64,000 nt of DNA from Globodera rostochiensis (Eukaryota; Nematoda; Chromadorea; Rhabditida; Heteroderidae). The DNA is taken from the NCBI GenBank assembly GCA_018350325.1, contig JAEVLN010000038.1:310001-374000 (forward strand). The letters are read 5' to 3'. The translations under genes were made by a program, and so were the position numbers. The notes under the pieces are model-generated. The model was not told the origin of the DNA. It worked only from the letters and a program-made list of their open reading frames with translations, and made no database searches. Position 1 is the stretch's first letter, and the number at the start of each line of letters is the position of its first letter. Of the stretch, positions 1 to 14,062 are shown piece by piece.

Positions 1-1033
1 ATTTTCCGCAAAATCCCGATAATTGTTGACTTTGGCTTCCTGGCTTGAAATGCCCACATGGGTTTCGTAAATGCGCAACGACTTTGGACGTCTGGGCCGT
101 TTTTGCGCTGTTTGAAGCACATATTTCTCAGTCGGGTTATAAAATTCCTTAAAATCCATGGGAAGTTAAACCTTTTTTTCCAAAGTATTGTTGCTAATTT
201 TTGAGCAGTATCAAAAAATTTAAAAAAATCTATGGAATTGAGCCGGAAATGGCACTGATTCTTTGCCTGGTCCGAAAAATGTTAAGTAAAAAAATATATT
301 CGACAGTAAACAAAGAAAATGTATTTAGTAACAAAAAATGCAACCTGATGGTACACAATGCTGTCTTTTGCGCATGACACATAATTTGCCCATGGCGAGA
401 GTTTGAGAAGGAATTTACCGTCCTTTTTGACCGCTACTTTGAGGACAGAACCGTGCCGGATGGGGCACGTGCCATCCGCCAATGCCGGAATGGTCAAGCG
501 CCATTTGCCGAAGCCGACGCTTTCGTAGGGATTCGCACCGGTGTCCCAACAATCTAAGGGCACAGAATTAAATTTTAAAAATTATAAAAATCCTTTATTT
601 TATTCTGGTTATGTACATAATTAAAGATCCTTCAATTGAAAAAAAAACTCACTGAAATCGCCTACCAGGGCCATGCCCTCTGCACCGGGGGCCCATTCAA
701 GCGATTGGATGGAATTATCTTCCAAAATGTGCACGCCGTAAATTTTGTAACCTTGCGTGAATTCTCTGAGCCCACCACACTAAAGGAATATACTGCAATT
801 TTTTATATTGCATTATAAATTAGTTTGCAAATTAAAATTTCAACACTTTTCTACAAAACTCATAGGTCAACAATTCTGTCTGTGTATTGTTTCACCTTTT
901 CTTCGATAAAAGCGAGCTTATGACGAAATTCGTTGTAGCGTCGACAAATTTCTTTTTCATATGGCTTTAGCCATGAGTCAATTTTAAACAAATTTTCTAG
1001 GCACGGCGGCTGAACAGATCCAATGCTTGGCAT
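1..1033 (-). CDS. GBE1: 1,4-alpha-glucan branching enzyme, N-terminal exons (3' part outside window)
   Basis: Glycogen branching enzyme makes alpha-1,6 branches in glycogen in the cytosol. Four exons are phase-consistent: complement(1..147, 345..553, 653..779, 872..1033), with all introns GT-AG. The predicted N-terminus contains [13 protein letters not shown], then [38 protein letters not shown] and finally [15 protein letters not shown] at the window edge. These follow the order of the GBE1 N-terminal helix, the CBM48 module and the start of the GH13 barrel. The start ATG ([10 protein letters not shown]) lies at the top of exon 1. The catalytic residues lie beyond position 1, so activity cannot be judged. 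The family call is secure from the collinear motifs. Confidence 0.93.
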
Positions 1034-3501
1034 CGCTTAAATTGAGCATTTTAATTTTTAAATAAAAATTATTATTAGCAAAAAAAGAGGAATATTTTAA
1101 TCAAAAATTCATATTCCTATATTTGCTGATAGCACCGTAGAGTTAAAATATTATGGAATTCGAAACAAACTCAAGTCGACCAAATTTTGCTTTTTTTTTG
1201 TTAAGAGATTTGCAATTAAAAATAAAAATAATCTTGCAATATTTAAAAATTTGGCGATCTGTCACTGACGGTGCCGACAGCGGTACACCTCGATTCGGCG
1301 CGCACGATTCGGCGCGGCACGATTCGGCGCCGGCAAGTTTTTCGTTACAACTTAGTTCAAAGTCAACTAAACCAAACATACTTGGTATCATTCGAAAGCA
1401 TGTAATAAGTAGAAGCTTACAAAGGCAAAAGCTAAGCGATTCGACTTAAATAAAAAAAGTTATGGCACCATAACTAAAAGTTGGCACGAAAAATGGAAAT
1501 TTTCAAAGATTTTAAGCTATAACTTTTTTTTGGAAAGACAAATCGGTTAGCTTTAGCTTGATCAAAGTTCAGCATACTAAGAGCTTTCGAATGATACCAA
1601 GTATGTTTGGTTTAGTTGACTTTGAACTAAGTTGTAACGAAAAACTTGCCGGCGCCGAATCGTGCCGCGCCGAATCGTGCGCGCCGAAACGTGCGCGCCG
1701 AATCGTGGTGCTCCGGCCGACAGGCGCCGTCGGGGAAATTTTTACAAAAAGTGGCAATTTTATTAAGAAATTAAAGCAAAAATTCAGAAAGATGTGATGA
1801 AGGGACGGATTTTTAGGTGTTTACCTATTTTTTCCTAAACGCCCTTGCTATGCATTGCTACAAACGAAATAAAAACGAACTTTTTAGTAAATTTAAACAG
1901 TTTCGAAAATGTTACCTATAAATATGAATGATGTTATGTACGTATTTCTTTTAGGAAAATTAAACAAATGTTGTCATATGAATAATAAATTTTTGGCCAA
2001 CTTACCCCGGATTTTGGCACTTTCTAGTACCTATTTAGGTACCTATTAAATTAATTATTTTTTGGGTGTTGGAAAATTTTTATTTTTGAAATGATTGGAA
2101 TATGTACATTGTTGGCATTTATGATGAGTTTTTTTAGGACTGTGATGGGGGGGGGGATTTGGGCTGTTTTTAATAAATGCTGGTATAATTCGACATTTTT
2201 TTGCCGTGAATTTGAGATCCGAACCGTGCTTATAATGCGCACACATTATTGAACATTCTCACCTTATTGAAGTGAAGAAAAACAACGCACCACATCACCC
2301 CAGTGCCATTGTACTTGACCAAATTCTGCATTTGTTTTGGCAAGCAGAAATTTGGCGAGTACAAAGGTCATGGGGAGAGTTGTATGTTTGATGATTTCAA
2401 ATGTAATAAAAAAATGATTAAAGCATTTGAGGATGTCTTTGATATGCTCGAATTTCAGTTCGATTTATAAAGAAATAATAAAAACCATTAAATGAAAGAA
2501 AATGTAAAAAGGGACGCATGGATATGGAAATATAAATGTTACGCGAAATTTTGGAACTAGGGAGATTCCGGAACTTCCCGTTACCGTTACATAAATAAAG
2601 TAGCATTTTTGATTCTTTTATGTATTTATTTTTTGACAAATTTTATAATTACTTCGATATTTGATGTCCTTTATGAATGGAGCAATTAAGGAATAAATCA
2701 GGGTTCCCAAGATTTTTCGGCTAATTGATCAATTTTTTTCCTACAAAACCCTTAGTAAGATTCAAGCGCCGTCGAATGCACAGAGAGCTCCGCATTTTAA
2801 AGACTTTTCCTGCAAAGCATCGGAACAATTCTCTGGGATGGGAATATGAGGTGACGGAATGGGCGTCCACCCCTGGCCTCACCCCTGTTTTTGAAGGAGC
2901 AGCGGAAGAGAGGTGGGGTGGGGGGGAGGCTCCTTCGCTCGGCGATGATGACGACGAATAGTAATGGAATGGATGAGTCATCATTTCTTGTTCGAAAGTG
3001 TGTCTTCTGTCTGTTCTGGATTCTTCGCCGCGGGGGAGGGTCAATCATGTCGGCGTTTCGCAACAAAGTGTCGTCATCACTCCGGTCTTTTCAGCGCTGC
3101 CAATGTTCGGTCAGAGACATGACGATTTTGCAATAATTAAATTAAGACACTTTTTTTCTTACGCTTTCCCCTAATTTGAGTGATTAAAAGCAGATCAAAT
3201 TCCTTATACGACCTAATTTTGAGTTACAACTTTTTTGCTGAACCTCATAGGCCTGGATAGCAAAAAAATTACCTAATCGACATTTTGCAGCAGGCCAAAT
3301 TAATTTTGTTCGGAAGAATTTATGCGACCGTCTCGGAAAAGCAGTAGCTGAGCCGCCTCCACAAAATTCGGGGAAGAGGAGAGGAAAACTTTGATCGGCC
3401 AACCCAAAGTACAACGTCATCACCCTACCCGGCTGGTGGTGGTGGGACGGGCGATGTGTGCTGATGACGAAACACACCCACGCCTAAAAAAATGGATAGA
3501 A

Positions 3502-3533
<32 letters not shown>

Positions 3534-3941
3534 GAATTCAATTGGGGAAGGACCCCGGGGCACTGTTCAAGACACTGATCAGTTGTTGGATGACGCAATT
3601 TGCTGATCAGTGATCACTGACAAGGAATGAGGAATTTTTCTCTATAAACAACATTTGGTCACACACAAGATCACAAAAAATAAAACCATAAAAAGCTAAT
3701 GTAAAACGCCCGTTAAAAGTGCTCCAATTCTTAGTTGAATCTTGTATTTTCTGTTTGTATAATAAGTGTATTATCATTATCACAAGAATGCTGATAAGAT
3801 AGTATCAATCAGTGATGCCTTCTGTTCAGTTCTGATTATTACTCATTTTTCTGGCCACTTAGCAATAGAATTATTCTGTTTTCTTGATCCCGTCCTTTAA
3901 AGAAGACGACCAGCAGAAGGCATCCCCGATGTCAATGAAGT
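1034..3941. other. Intergenic, no supported gene
   Basis: AT-rich spacer between the GBE1 start and the RSK-like kinase. It holds a GC-rich fold-back (about 1266-1736), a short poly-G run near 2150, a G/C-rich patch at 2760-3060 and a CAG microsatellite near 3504-3530. Open frames here lack splice-consistent neighbours and recognisable motifs. Confidence 0.6.
1266..1736. repeat. Fold-back element with GGCGCCGAA-like repeats
   Basis: The arm at about 1268-1400 is the near-perfect reverse complement of about 1583-1735. The outer part of each arm is a short tandem of a unit like GCACGATTCGGCGCG. The inner part carries AGTCAACTAAACCAAACATA, followed by a site resembling ATTCGAAAGC. The spacer is about 180 bp and AT-rich. 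The outer GC-rich unit resembles the much larger fold-back at 53630-54485; the inner arm resembles segments near 14440, 44150 and 44760. Confidence 0.8.
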
Positions 3942-4206
3942 ACCCGTATTTCCTCTATTAGTAGACCACACGAAAGCCCGGACTCGAGGACCGATCGAAA
4001 ATCTCAGTCGGACCAAAATTTCTTCGATCGAGTGGTCAAGAATACGAAAAATCTCGACGAGAATCTCAATCGTCCGTGCTCTAGAGTCTAGACCACCCCT
4101 TTATTTGAAGCCCTTCCCCGCTAATTTGTAAGTAATCGCAGCTCCTCCCCTTGAAAAGGGTTGAAAAAATAAAAGCCCCGGGGCTACTGGTAGAGGAAAT
4201 ACGGTA
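3942..4206. mobile_element. TIR element (CCGTATTTCCT family) interrupted by a nested hAT-like element
   Basis: The ends are inverted: CCGTATTTCCTCTA on the left and TAGAGGAAATACGG on the right, flanked by TA. The interior includes CCCCTTGAAAAGGGTTGAAA and CCCCGGGGCTAC, both found again in the related copy at 38045-38156. A related end lies near 43779. A 119-bp insertion splits this copy. Confidence 0.6.
3970..4088. mobile_element. Non-autonomous hAT-like element, GGACCGATCG family
   Basis: Flanked by the 8-bp duplication TAGACCAC (3962-3969 and 4089-4096) and inserted inside the element at 3942-4206. The interior is rich in GATCG/AATCTC motifs (CGAGGACCGATCGAAAATCT) shared with 39420, 41162-41213, 50599-50776 and 61510-61614. 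The terminal inverted repeat is degenerate. Confidence 0.6.
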
Positions 4207-4658
4207 TATCCACAAAATAACATAAAAGCTTTGGATATGTATTATAATCAAAACAATGATAATAGCGCAAGTAAAGCTCGTTGTCAAATTAATTTGGGGG
4301 AATTATTCGATATTTAATAAACGGATGTGCAGAGAGATTTGAGAATCTATGATTTAATAAGGGAATTGCTTAAAAATTGAAATGGAAAAGAATTGCAAAT
4401 GAAATCCAGAGAATAATTGTTTAATAGGGCCAAAAAAAGTCAATTGGTCCCCCACTTGAATTGCACAACAAATACGGTGAACATATATTGGATATAATTA
4501 ACTGGCGCCCATTATTCAGAGTCAATAAAAAAAGAGAACAACAACAATAAATAAATAAAATAATAATAAGTCAGTCTTTCGCGTTCACCGATTTTTGAAT
4601 TTGTTTGGTGATTGTCAAAGGCAAAAATGAACACAATGAGAAGGTGGGCATCGATCGA

Positions 4659-7989
<3,331 letters not shown>

Positions 7990-8232
7990 CGCCGTTTGAT
8001 GGAATAAACCGTTTAATCACCTAAAAAATTTTGAATGCAATTTCGAACCCCGGACCCGAAGGTTTTTCGATTCCAAAATTTTTTCGGAATCTTTTGACCT
8101 CAAAAACATTCAAACACATGCTCAAAATCATTCATAAAACATAACATTGCCAAAACGTAACGGATGCAAAACGTAAGGTGGCAAAATGTAACATTTTTGA
8201 TGGGCGCCAAAGATGCCCCAAAACCGCATCAG

Positions 8233-9652
8233 GTGGTTCCGACAGTAGTTGATTTCGACAGTAAGTAATTTCGACAGTGAATTCCGAATAAATGTTTCGA
8301 ACTTTTTAGACATTTCGAATTTTCAACTTCTAAATGCTTTTCAGAACCTGTACGTTATCCTGAAAAAATGCATTTTTAGGCTTGCCTCGAAAATTACAGA
8401 TTTTTTGAATTGTTCGAATTTTTTACTTTTTTAGGGATTTTATATCATTACGTGGGTCGAAATGCCTAAAAATACGAATTATAGACATCTTGGAAAACTA
8501 CAAATTTTTAACGGTGGCATTGTCGAAATCCACATGATTTTTGCTGCTTTTTGTGTGTTTTGAGGATTTTAATGTGTTTTTTTGAGAATTTCACTGATAG
8601 AATGCAAATTTTCTATTAAAATTTGAATATTTGGCGTAATGTATTTCCATTTTTTCTGTGTATTTTCATTTTGAATGAAAAAGCTTGTTCCGGTTTCTTA
8701 ATAAAAAACCTCATTTTCAATTTTTTTTAAAGCAAAAAAGCATCACATCTTCTGCTAATTTATTTGCTATCTTTTAACAAATCGTGTCAAAAATGCGAAA
8801 AATTTTCTCGGCGGCGCCTATCGGCACCGCCAACCCCCCCACCCCCCTAAAAAAAGTATTTGGGAAAACCGCGCGCAAAAAAACATGATTTTAGCAAAAT
8901 GGACGGATGTCCGCAATTTATTGAAAGTTGAGACTGTGAAATCGCTGGCCCAAATCAAAGTCAATTTCGATTATTCGTGCCCCGAGTTTTACCAAATGCT
9001 AATTTCAAACAAAAAACTTCTTACATCGATCATGGATAATCAAAAATATGTCATTTGAACATTACATTCACTATTTACCGGTTAAACAAAGGTTTTTAAA
9101 AAATGATGCTTTTTGGTCCCAAATGATGTTTTTTTGCTACCCAAATGATGTTTTTTGAAAAATTTCATCTGGGAACCCTGCACATAATGCAGGCAAAACG
9201 TAGTGTAACCAAAATTACTTCATTCTCAAAAAATTGAGATTTTTGCACGGAAAAAATAATCCACTTTCGTTCTATCATTAACAGGGCTGGCACTTTTAGG
9301 TAAGAAAAATTGGAAAATATGTACCTAAATAGGTGGGAAAAAAAATGCCAAAATAGGTACCAAATAGGTACAAAAACCTTGAAATAGGTACAAAAATAGG
9401 TAAGTAAAAAATTTTTACCGAAAATTTTTAAGCACCAAACAAAAAAAACGATTATAAAAAAGCAAATTGCAGATTTTTTGAATTGTTCGAATTTTTTACT
9501 TTTTCAGGGATTTTATATCATTACGTGGGTCAAAATGCCTAAAAATACGAATTTTAGACTTCTTGGAAAATTACAGAATTTTTAACAGTGGCATTGTCGA
9601 AATCCACTGTCGAAATCACTTACTGTCGAAATCAACTACTGTCGGAACCACA
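8233..9652. mobile_element. TIR element with internal direct repeats
   Basis: The left end GGTTCCGACAGTAGTTGATT and the continuing TTCGACAGTAAGT motif recur inverted at the right end (to about 9652), giving an inverted repeat of about 45-50 bp. Inside, about 130 bp at 8395-8530 is directly repeated at 9470-9600 with few differences (TTATATCATTACGTGGGTC, CTAAAAATACGAATT). No transposase reading frame was seen and the target duplication is unclear. Confidence 0.55.
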
Positions 9653-9743
9653 TGATGGCCCCCTCCCCAATGTTAGCCAATCCTTAAGCATATCTGTTAG
9701 CCCTATGTACAAAACGAATAACCCCCTGATCACTCATTTTTAG

Positions 9744-11279
9744 ATGACAATAAGACAGAAAAGAGCGCAAAGAGCCAGAAGGAGGACCGAGTGGTTTGTA
9801 AAGTTTGAAAGAGAGATGGAAGCGGCGCTTAGAGGCGCATATAATGATGCCAGAAAAAGTGTGCATGAAATAGCACACAGCTATATGCTCTGGAACGAGC
9901 CGCATGCCGGACGATTTCTCAGAGTAAGATTTTACAAAAATGGGAAGGGCGGAGGGAATCGGAGCAGTGAAAACGGAGCCCGCGAAAACGGAGCCATTAT
10001 ACCCCATAACAATAAAACAAAAATTTTGAGTATCCAGCCGCCTCCCCAATTGCTCTCATCAATGGCCAACATTTTCGGGGCTTCTTCCATTAGATTATGT
10101 ACCGAGAGGGAATACCGTCATCGCTTTCGGTCAACGGCATTTTTGGGCAAAAAATGAATAAGCGATGCCATTCCTTTCCAACGCACAGTCGGATTGGGTC
10201 CTAAAAATGAGCAAAAGAAACCCAAATTCGAACCAAAAATCGAAGTTAAAATGTTGGCGCAAAAATCAGCGACTTACAAACAAAAAAAATTTAGATAACA
10301 ATCAAACCATCCAACACTTACGAGCGGAGGAACTCGTGTTCCTCCGCTGCCTCGGCCACGGGGACCACCGGGACGGTGATCTGCACGACTGGACAAAAAC
10401 ATCCAAACAAGTAATTGCAATTTTTTTAATTAAATTTTTATCAAAAAAATAAATATTCTAAAAAAACGAACCAAAATTTTTTTGTAAAAATCGCTTAGCA
10501 AAAAGAGTTGATTTATGTTCTCTCTCTAAAATAAAATTGTTAAAAAGCGGATAAATGATTTGAGAAATTTGGCCAATATTACGGGTTTCAGTTGGTTTGC
10601 TTCAGCGCAGATTGGCAAGAGGGTCCCCCTTCTTCGCAAAGACGTCTCCGACTTCTCGCCGCAGGAATCGTCGAACGTGAAGAACGCCGCACGAGGAACA
10701 TCCTGAGGAGAAACATCCTAAGAGTGAGAGAGGTATAAAGTTAATAAATTCAATTTGTGTTCGAAAAACTATTTTATTTCATAGATGGCGCGACACTTGT
10801 ATATCAAGAAGACGCTCACCGCGAGGGAGTTCCGAACGTAGGTTTTGACGCATTATTTGTCGATTTTAGGAGGGGGGGTGCATTTCTGGGGTTTATTTCA
10901 TTTTTCTTAGAGTTTTTCGAAAAATGTTCGGTTTTTGGGTGATTGATTTTCCATTTTTATCGCATTGGGGGGGGGGGGGTGTCGGCGTTGCTAGCTATAG
11001 GCCCGCCAAGAAAATTTTGGTTTTGTTCTATTTGTTAACAAATTTGCGACCAAAAATAAATTCGCTTTTTTTTTTTTGGAGCTTTTTAGAAATGGGAGAG
11101 GTCCGAAATTTTTTTTTTGTTATTTTGATAAGAAAATAGCCAAAAATTACTTAAGAATGATGGGATATGCAGCTAGACGCGACCAGGTCGACGAAAATGC
11201 GGCAGCAGGGGAGGCAGACGAGCTCAACGAAAGCGGCAGTATCGCAGGCGCCGACGACGACCTCGATGAATGGGAAGAA
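9744..11279 (+). CDS. Unrecognised Arg-rich protein, five-exon model
   Basis: Not recognised. Five exons fit together in phase: 9744..9923, 10270..10410, 10592..10732, 10785..10837, 11156..11279, all with GT donors and AG acceptors. The ATG follows TTTTTAG directly, so it could be a trans-spliced start or an internal exon. The predicted product of about 213 residues is very basic at first (RQKRAQRARRRTEW), has an Arg-rich middle (REERRTRNILRRNILRVRE) and ends acidic (GADDDLDEWEE). After 11279 the frame runs on as Phe-rich sequence to a stop at 11363, which looks like intron. A continuation exon near 11440-11520 is possible. No domain, signal peptide or membrane segment is evident. It could be a lineage-specific nuclear or RNA-binding protein; that is only a guess from composition. 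Confidence 0.5.
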
Positions 11280-13080
11280 GTTATTTTTGTCTTATCTTTT
11301 TTTTTTGTTCACTTAAAATTTCACTTAATTATGTTGTTTTGTTTTAACTTTTCCCGAAAATAAAAATTTTTTTGATTTATATGGCTCAAATGAAAAACCG
11401 GAAACAAATGTGAATGGCCTCCGGCAAATGGGATAACCTTCAAGCAAAAATTCGCCCTCCCCCGTGATGTAAGTTGGACCCAACATGATGGTGTTTGGCG
11501 GCAGTACAGGCCTTTTTATGCTTGAAGTTGGGAAAGAACCCTTAAAGAACATTAAATCAAATTTAAAAAGAGACATTATTTTCTCAGTTATTTAAATTCC
11601 TTAATTTGCAAATTTTAACAATTTCAAAACTCCAATTGGAAACCCTTTATTTTTCTTAAGATATTAATTCATTTTTCAAAAATTTCAAACGGTTCTGTCC
11701 TATTTCTTTTCTATTGAAATCGGATTTTCAAACTGATCACGTAATGCCAGAATATTTTTCCTCATTGTTAGGAAACATTTTGGTCACCAAAATTGGAGGA
11801 ATGTCATGAAAATTCATAACTTTTTTCAAAGTTGAGCTATCATAATAAGTTTAGTATGATAAAATGCAGAAAAATAAGCGCTATTTTATTAGTATTTTAG
11901 TTTTACGAAAGGTTAAAAATCAAAAAGTTAAGGCCGATTTTTCGGAAAAAAATGAATTTTTCACAAAAAAATTCATAAAAATTTTCGGAAATGAGATTTT
12001 CAAAAACTAATTAATTAGATAAATAGCTTATTTTTTCTCTATTAGAAACTATTTTACTTCGTATTAATGCCTCAACACAAAACTGAGTTATGTTGAAAAA
12101 AGTGAAATTGGGTTTCAAATCCATAGGGGGACCCCTATTGGAATCTGATCAAAATAATTTTTATTACAAATTTCATCAAAATGTATTTTTTTCGACTAAA
12201 TTTAATACGCTGAACACGAATTTGAACTTTGTTTTTTGGTTAAACAAAGTTAAACATCGAAAAAGTGCCTCAAAATGTGAATAAAAATAGAGAAAATAAA
12301 TGCGTAGAAATAGAGTGCAAATTTGAGAGATTTTGGGTAGACACGTTAGAGGAAAAGAGAGATAACTGTGAAAGTCTTATGTTCCCTTGAGTACTTTGCA
12401 ACTCATAGAATTATTTTTTTATTATTAAGAGGGGGAGGGGGTCAGCGAATTTGAATCGGTTTTTTGATCAGCTCAAAGATTTGTTGAAATATTGGCAAAC
12501 ATTATTAATTTATAAATTGAAGGTGAGGTTTTGTTACAAATTTCTTCTCAATGTTTTACCTGGCACAATCACGGTTCCAAATTGCCATTACCACACCCCG
12601 AATCGTTGTACCTGGCACAATCAACGGTTGCAAATTTCCCTCCCCGCATCCCAAACCGTTGTCCCTGACTCAATCAACAGTTCAAACTTGCTCTCCCCGC
12701 ATCCCAAACCGTTGTACCTGGCTTCATTTTTGGCCCATCATCAATTCAAACTCCATCTCCGCACCCCGAACCGTTGTACCTCAATCAACGGTTCTAAACT
12801 GCTATCCCCGCACCCCAAACCGTTGTACCGGGCTTCAACCCCAACTGCACACCCCGAACCCCAAACTAGGTAGCGAAGCTCGATAAGCGCGTTAGCGCTT
12901 TACCAGCACACAAAATAGCGTTGTCCAGCACTCCACTAGTTTACTCATTTAATTCAATTAGAAAGAAATAAAAAAATGAAAAATGATTTCCTTATTTTAA
13001 AATTATAAAACATTATTGAGGAAAAAAATAATTGGAATTTCCCCAGCACTGCCGAAAATCACCGCGTCTTCGATGTTCCT
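11280..13080. other. Intergenic, AT-rich
   Basis: No convincing gene. An antisense frame at 11325-11576 and a plus-strand frame near 11440-11520 compete and neither is supported. A minisatellite lies at about 12560-12870. Confidence 0.5.
12560..12870. repeat. Degenerate minisatellite, CCCCGAACCGTTGTACC unit
   Basis: About six imperfect copies of a 50-70 bp unit containing CGCATCCCAAACCGTTGTAC and CAATCAACGGTT. Reading frames through it encode only repetitive Pro/Thr-rich sequence. Confidence 0.75.
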
Positions 13081-14062
13081 CAACTTGTCGCGCACTTTGA
13101 CGGACCGCAAATTTTGTGCCAACCCTTGGCCAAACGCTTGCAGGATGAGTGGGCACGAAATGGCCAATCGTGCATAAGCCTACAAAATTGAAAGATTTTT
13201 GTGTGTGTTTTAATCAACAAGCTCTGATCAATTTAACACATGAATTTGTCCATTCCCCAAAAACAATGATGACCGTGAAGGATTGGACGTTGGAAGCCGG
13301 CCATCTTGGCAAAGTTGGCGTCAATGTGCAGTGGGTTCAGATCGTTCGAGCCAAGTCGATAAAGGGCTGCCCGACAATATGTAAAAATCGTTTTTTTGCA
13401 TAAAAAATGAAGCATTGAATTGTAAAGCCCCCCCCCCCCCAATTTCGACTTGGTCCAATCGCGTTTTGTCCTCCAACACCGCGTCCGGCACGCGGCCCTG
13501 CGGCACTGGTGGCACCTTCCGCTCCGCCGGCGATGTTCGATTCCCCCGAAAAATAAACAAAAAAATTAAAATATGTTAATGAAATATTATAACTATAAAA
13601 GTAAACACAACACGCCAAAGCCGCCCGCGCGCCTCCTTGAACGATGCCAAACTAAAAAATAAAATGTTAAATTATATTACCATTGGTTTCACACAATTGA
13701 ACGGGGTTCATAATGCCAAAAACAACATAAAATGCCAAAATAAAGAGAGATGGGCGATGGATAAACAAACTACCTGTTGAAAGGAAAGCTTCTCGTCGGT
13801 GATCGTCGAAAGTGGTCACAGAAAAAAGAAGAAAAAAAACTTAAATCCAGCAAAACAAAAATATGGGGACCAGTCCATAAGTACGGTAAGTACCCTAGGT
13901 GATGATCAACGCGTTGGTGCCCTTGTCCAACACGTCGGCCACACGCATCTCCGAGCGCAGCTGTGTCCCGTCCGGCGGGAAAGGCGCGAACAGTTCAATG
14001 TACTGCTCGCCGTGGAGCACTCGGCTGAGGTCGAATTGAATGCCGGGCAAATCTGTCTTCAA
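13081..14062 (-). pseudogene. MaoC-like enoyl-CoA hydratase 2 (HSD17B4 hydratase region), decayed
   Basis: Peroxisomal hydratase 2, as in HSD17B4/MFE-2 or nematode MAOC proteins, hydrates enoyl-CoA in beta-oxidation. Collinear fragments are clear: LPGIQFDLSRVLHGEQYIEL and VADVLDKGTNALIIT (about 13910-14062), DEKLSFQQ (13780), GGFG (13630), [12 protein letters not shown] (about 13530), AALYRL with [20 protein letters not shown] (about 13280-13380), LCTIGH and ILQAFGQGLAQNLRSVKV (about 13090-13180). The gene looks broken. A TAG follows LIIT, GGFG and LILQAF each need a frame change from the preceding fragment, three junctions lack an AG acceptor at the aligned position, and the region before LPG and after RSVKV is missing. 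Unusual introns plus assembly errors are the alternative. Confidence 0.7.

Noticed and set aside
2721..3140. Overlapping open frames on both strands in a G/C-rich patch
   Set aside because: Frames are short, overlap on both strands, carry low-complexity Gly/Pro/Asp runs and have no splice-linked partners.
11325..11576. Antisense frame after the unknown gene
   Set aside because: A competing plus-strand frame covers the same bases and neither has convincing splice partners.
12451..12886. Pro/Thr-rich frames at the minisatellite
   Set aside because: Translation of a tandem DNA repeat; not supported as a gene.
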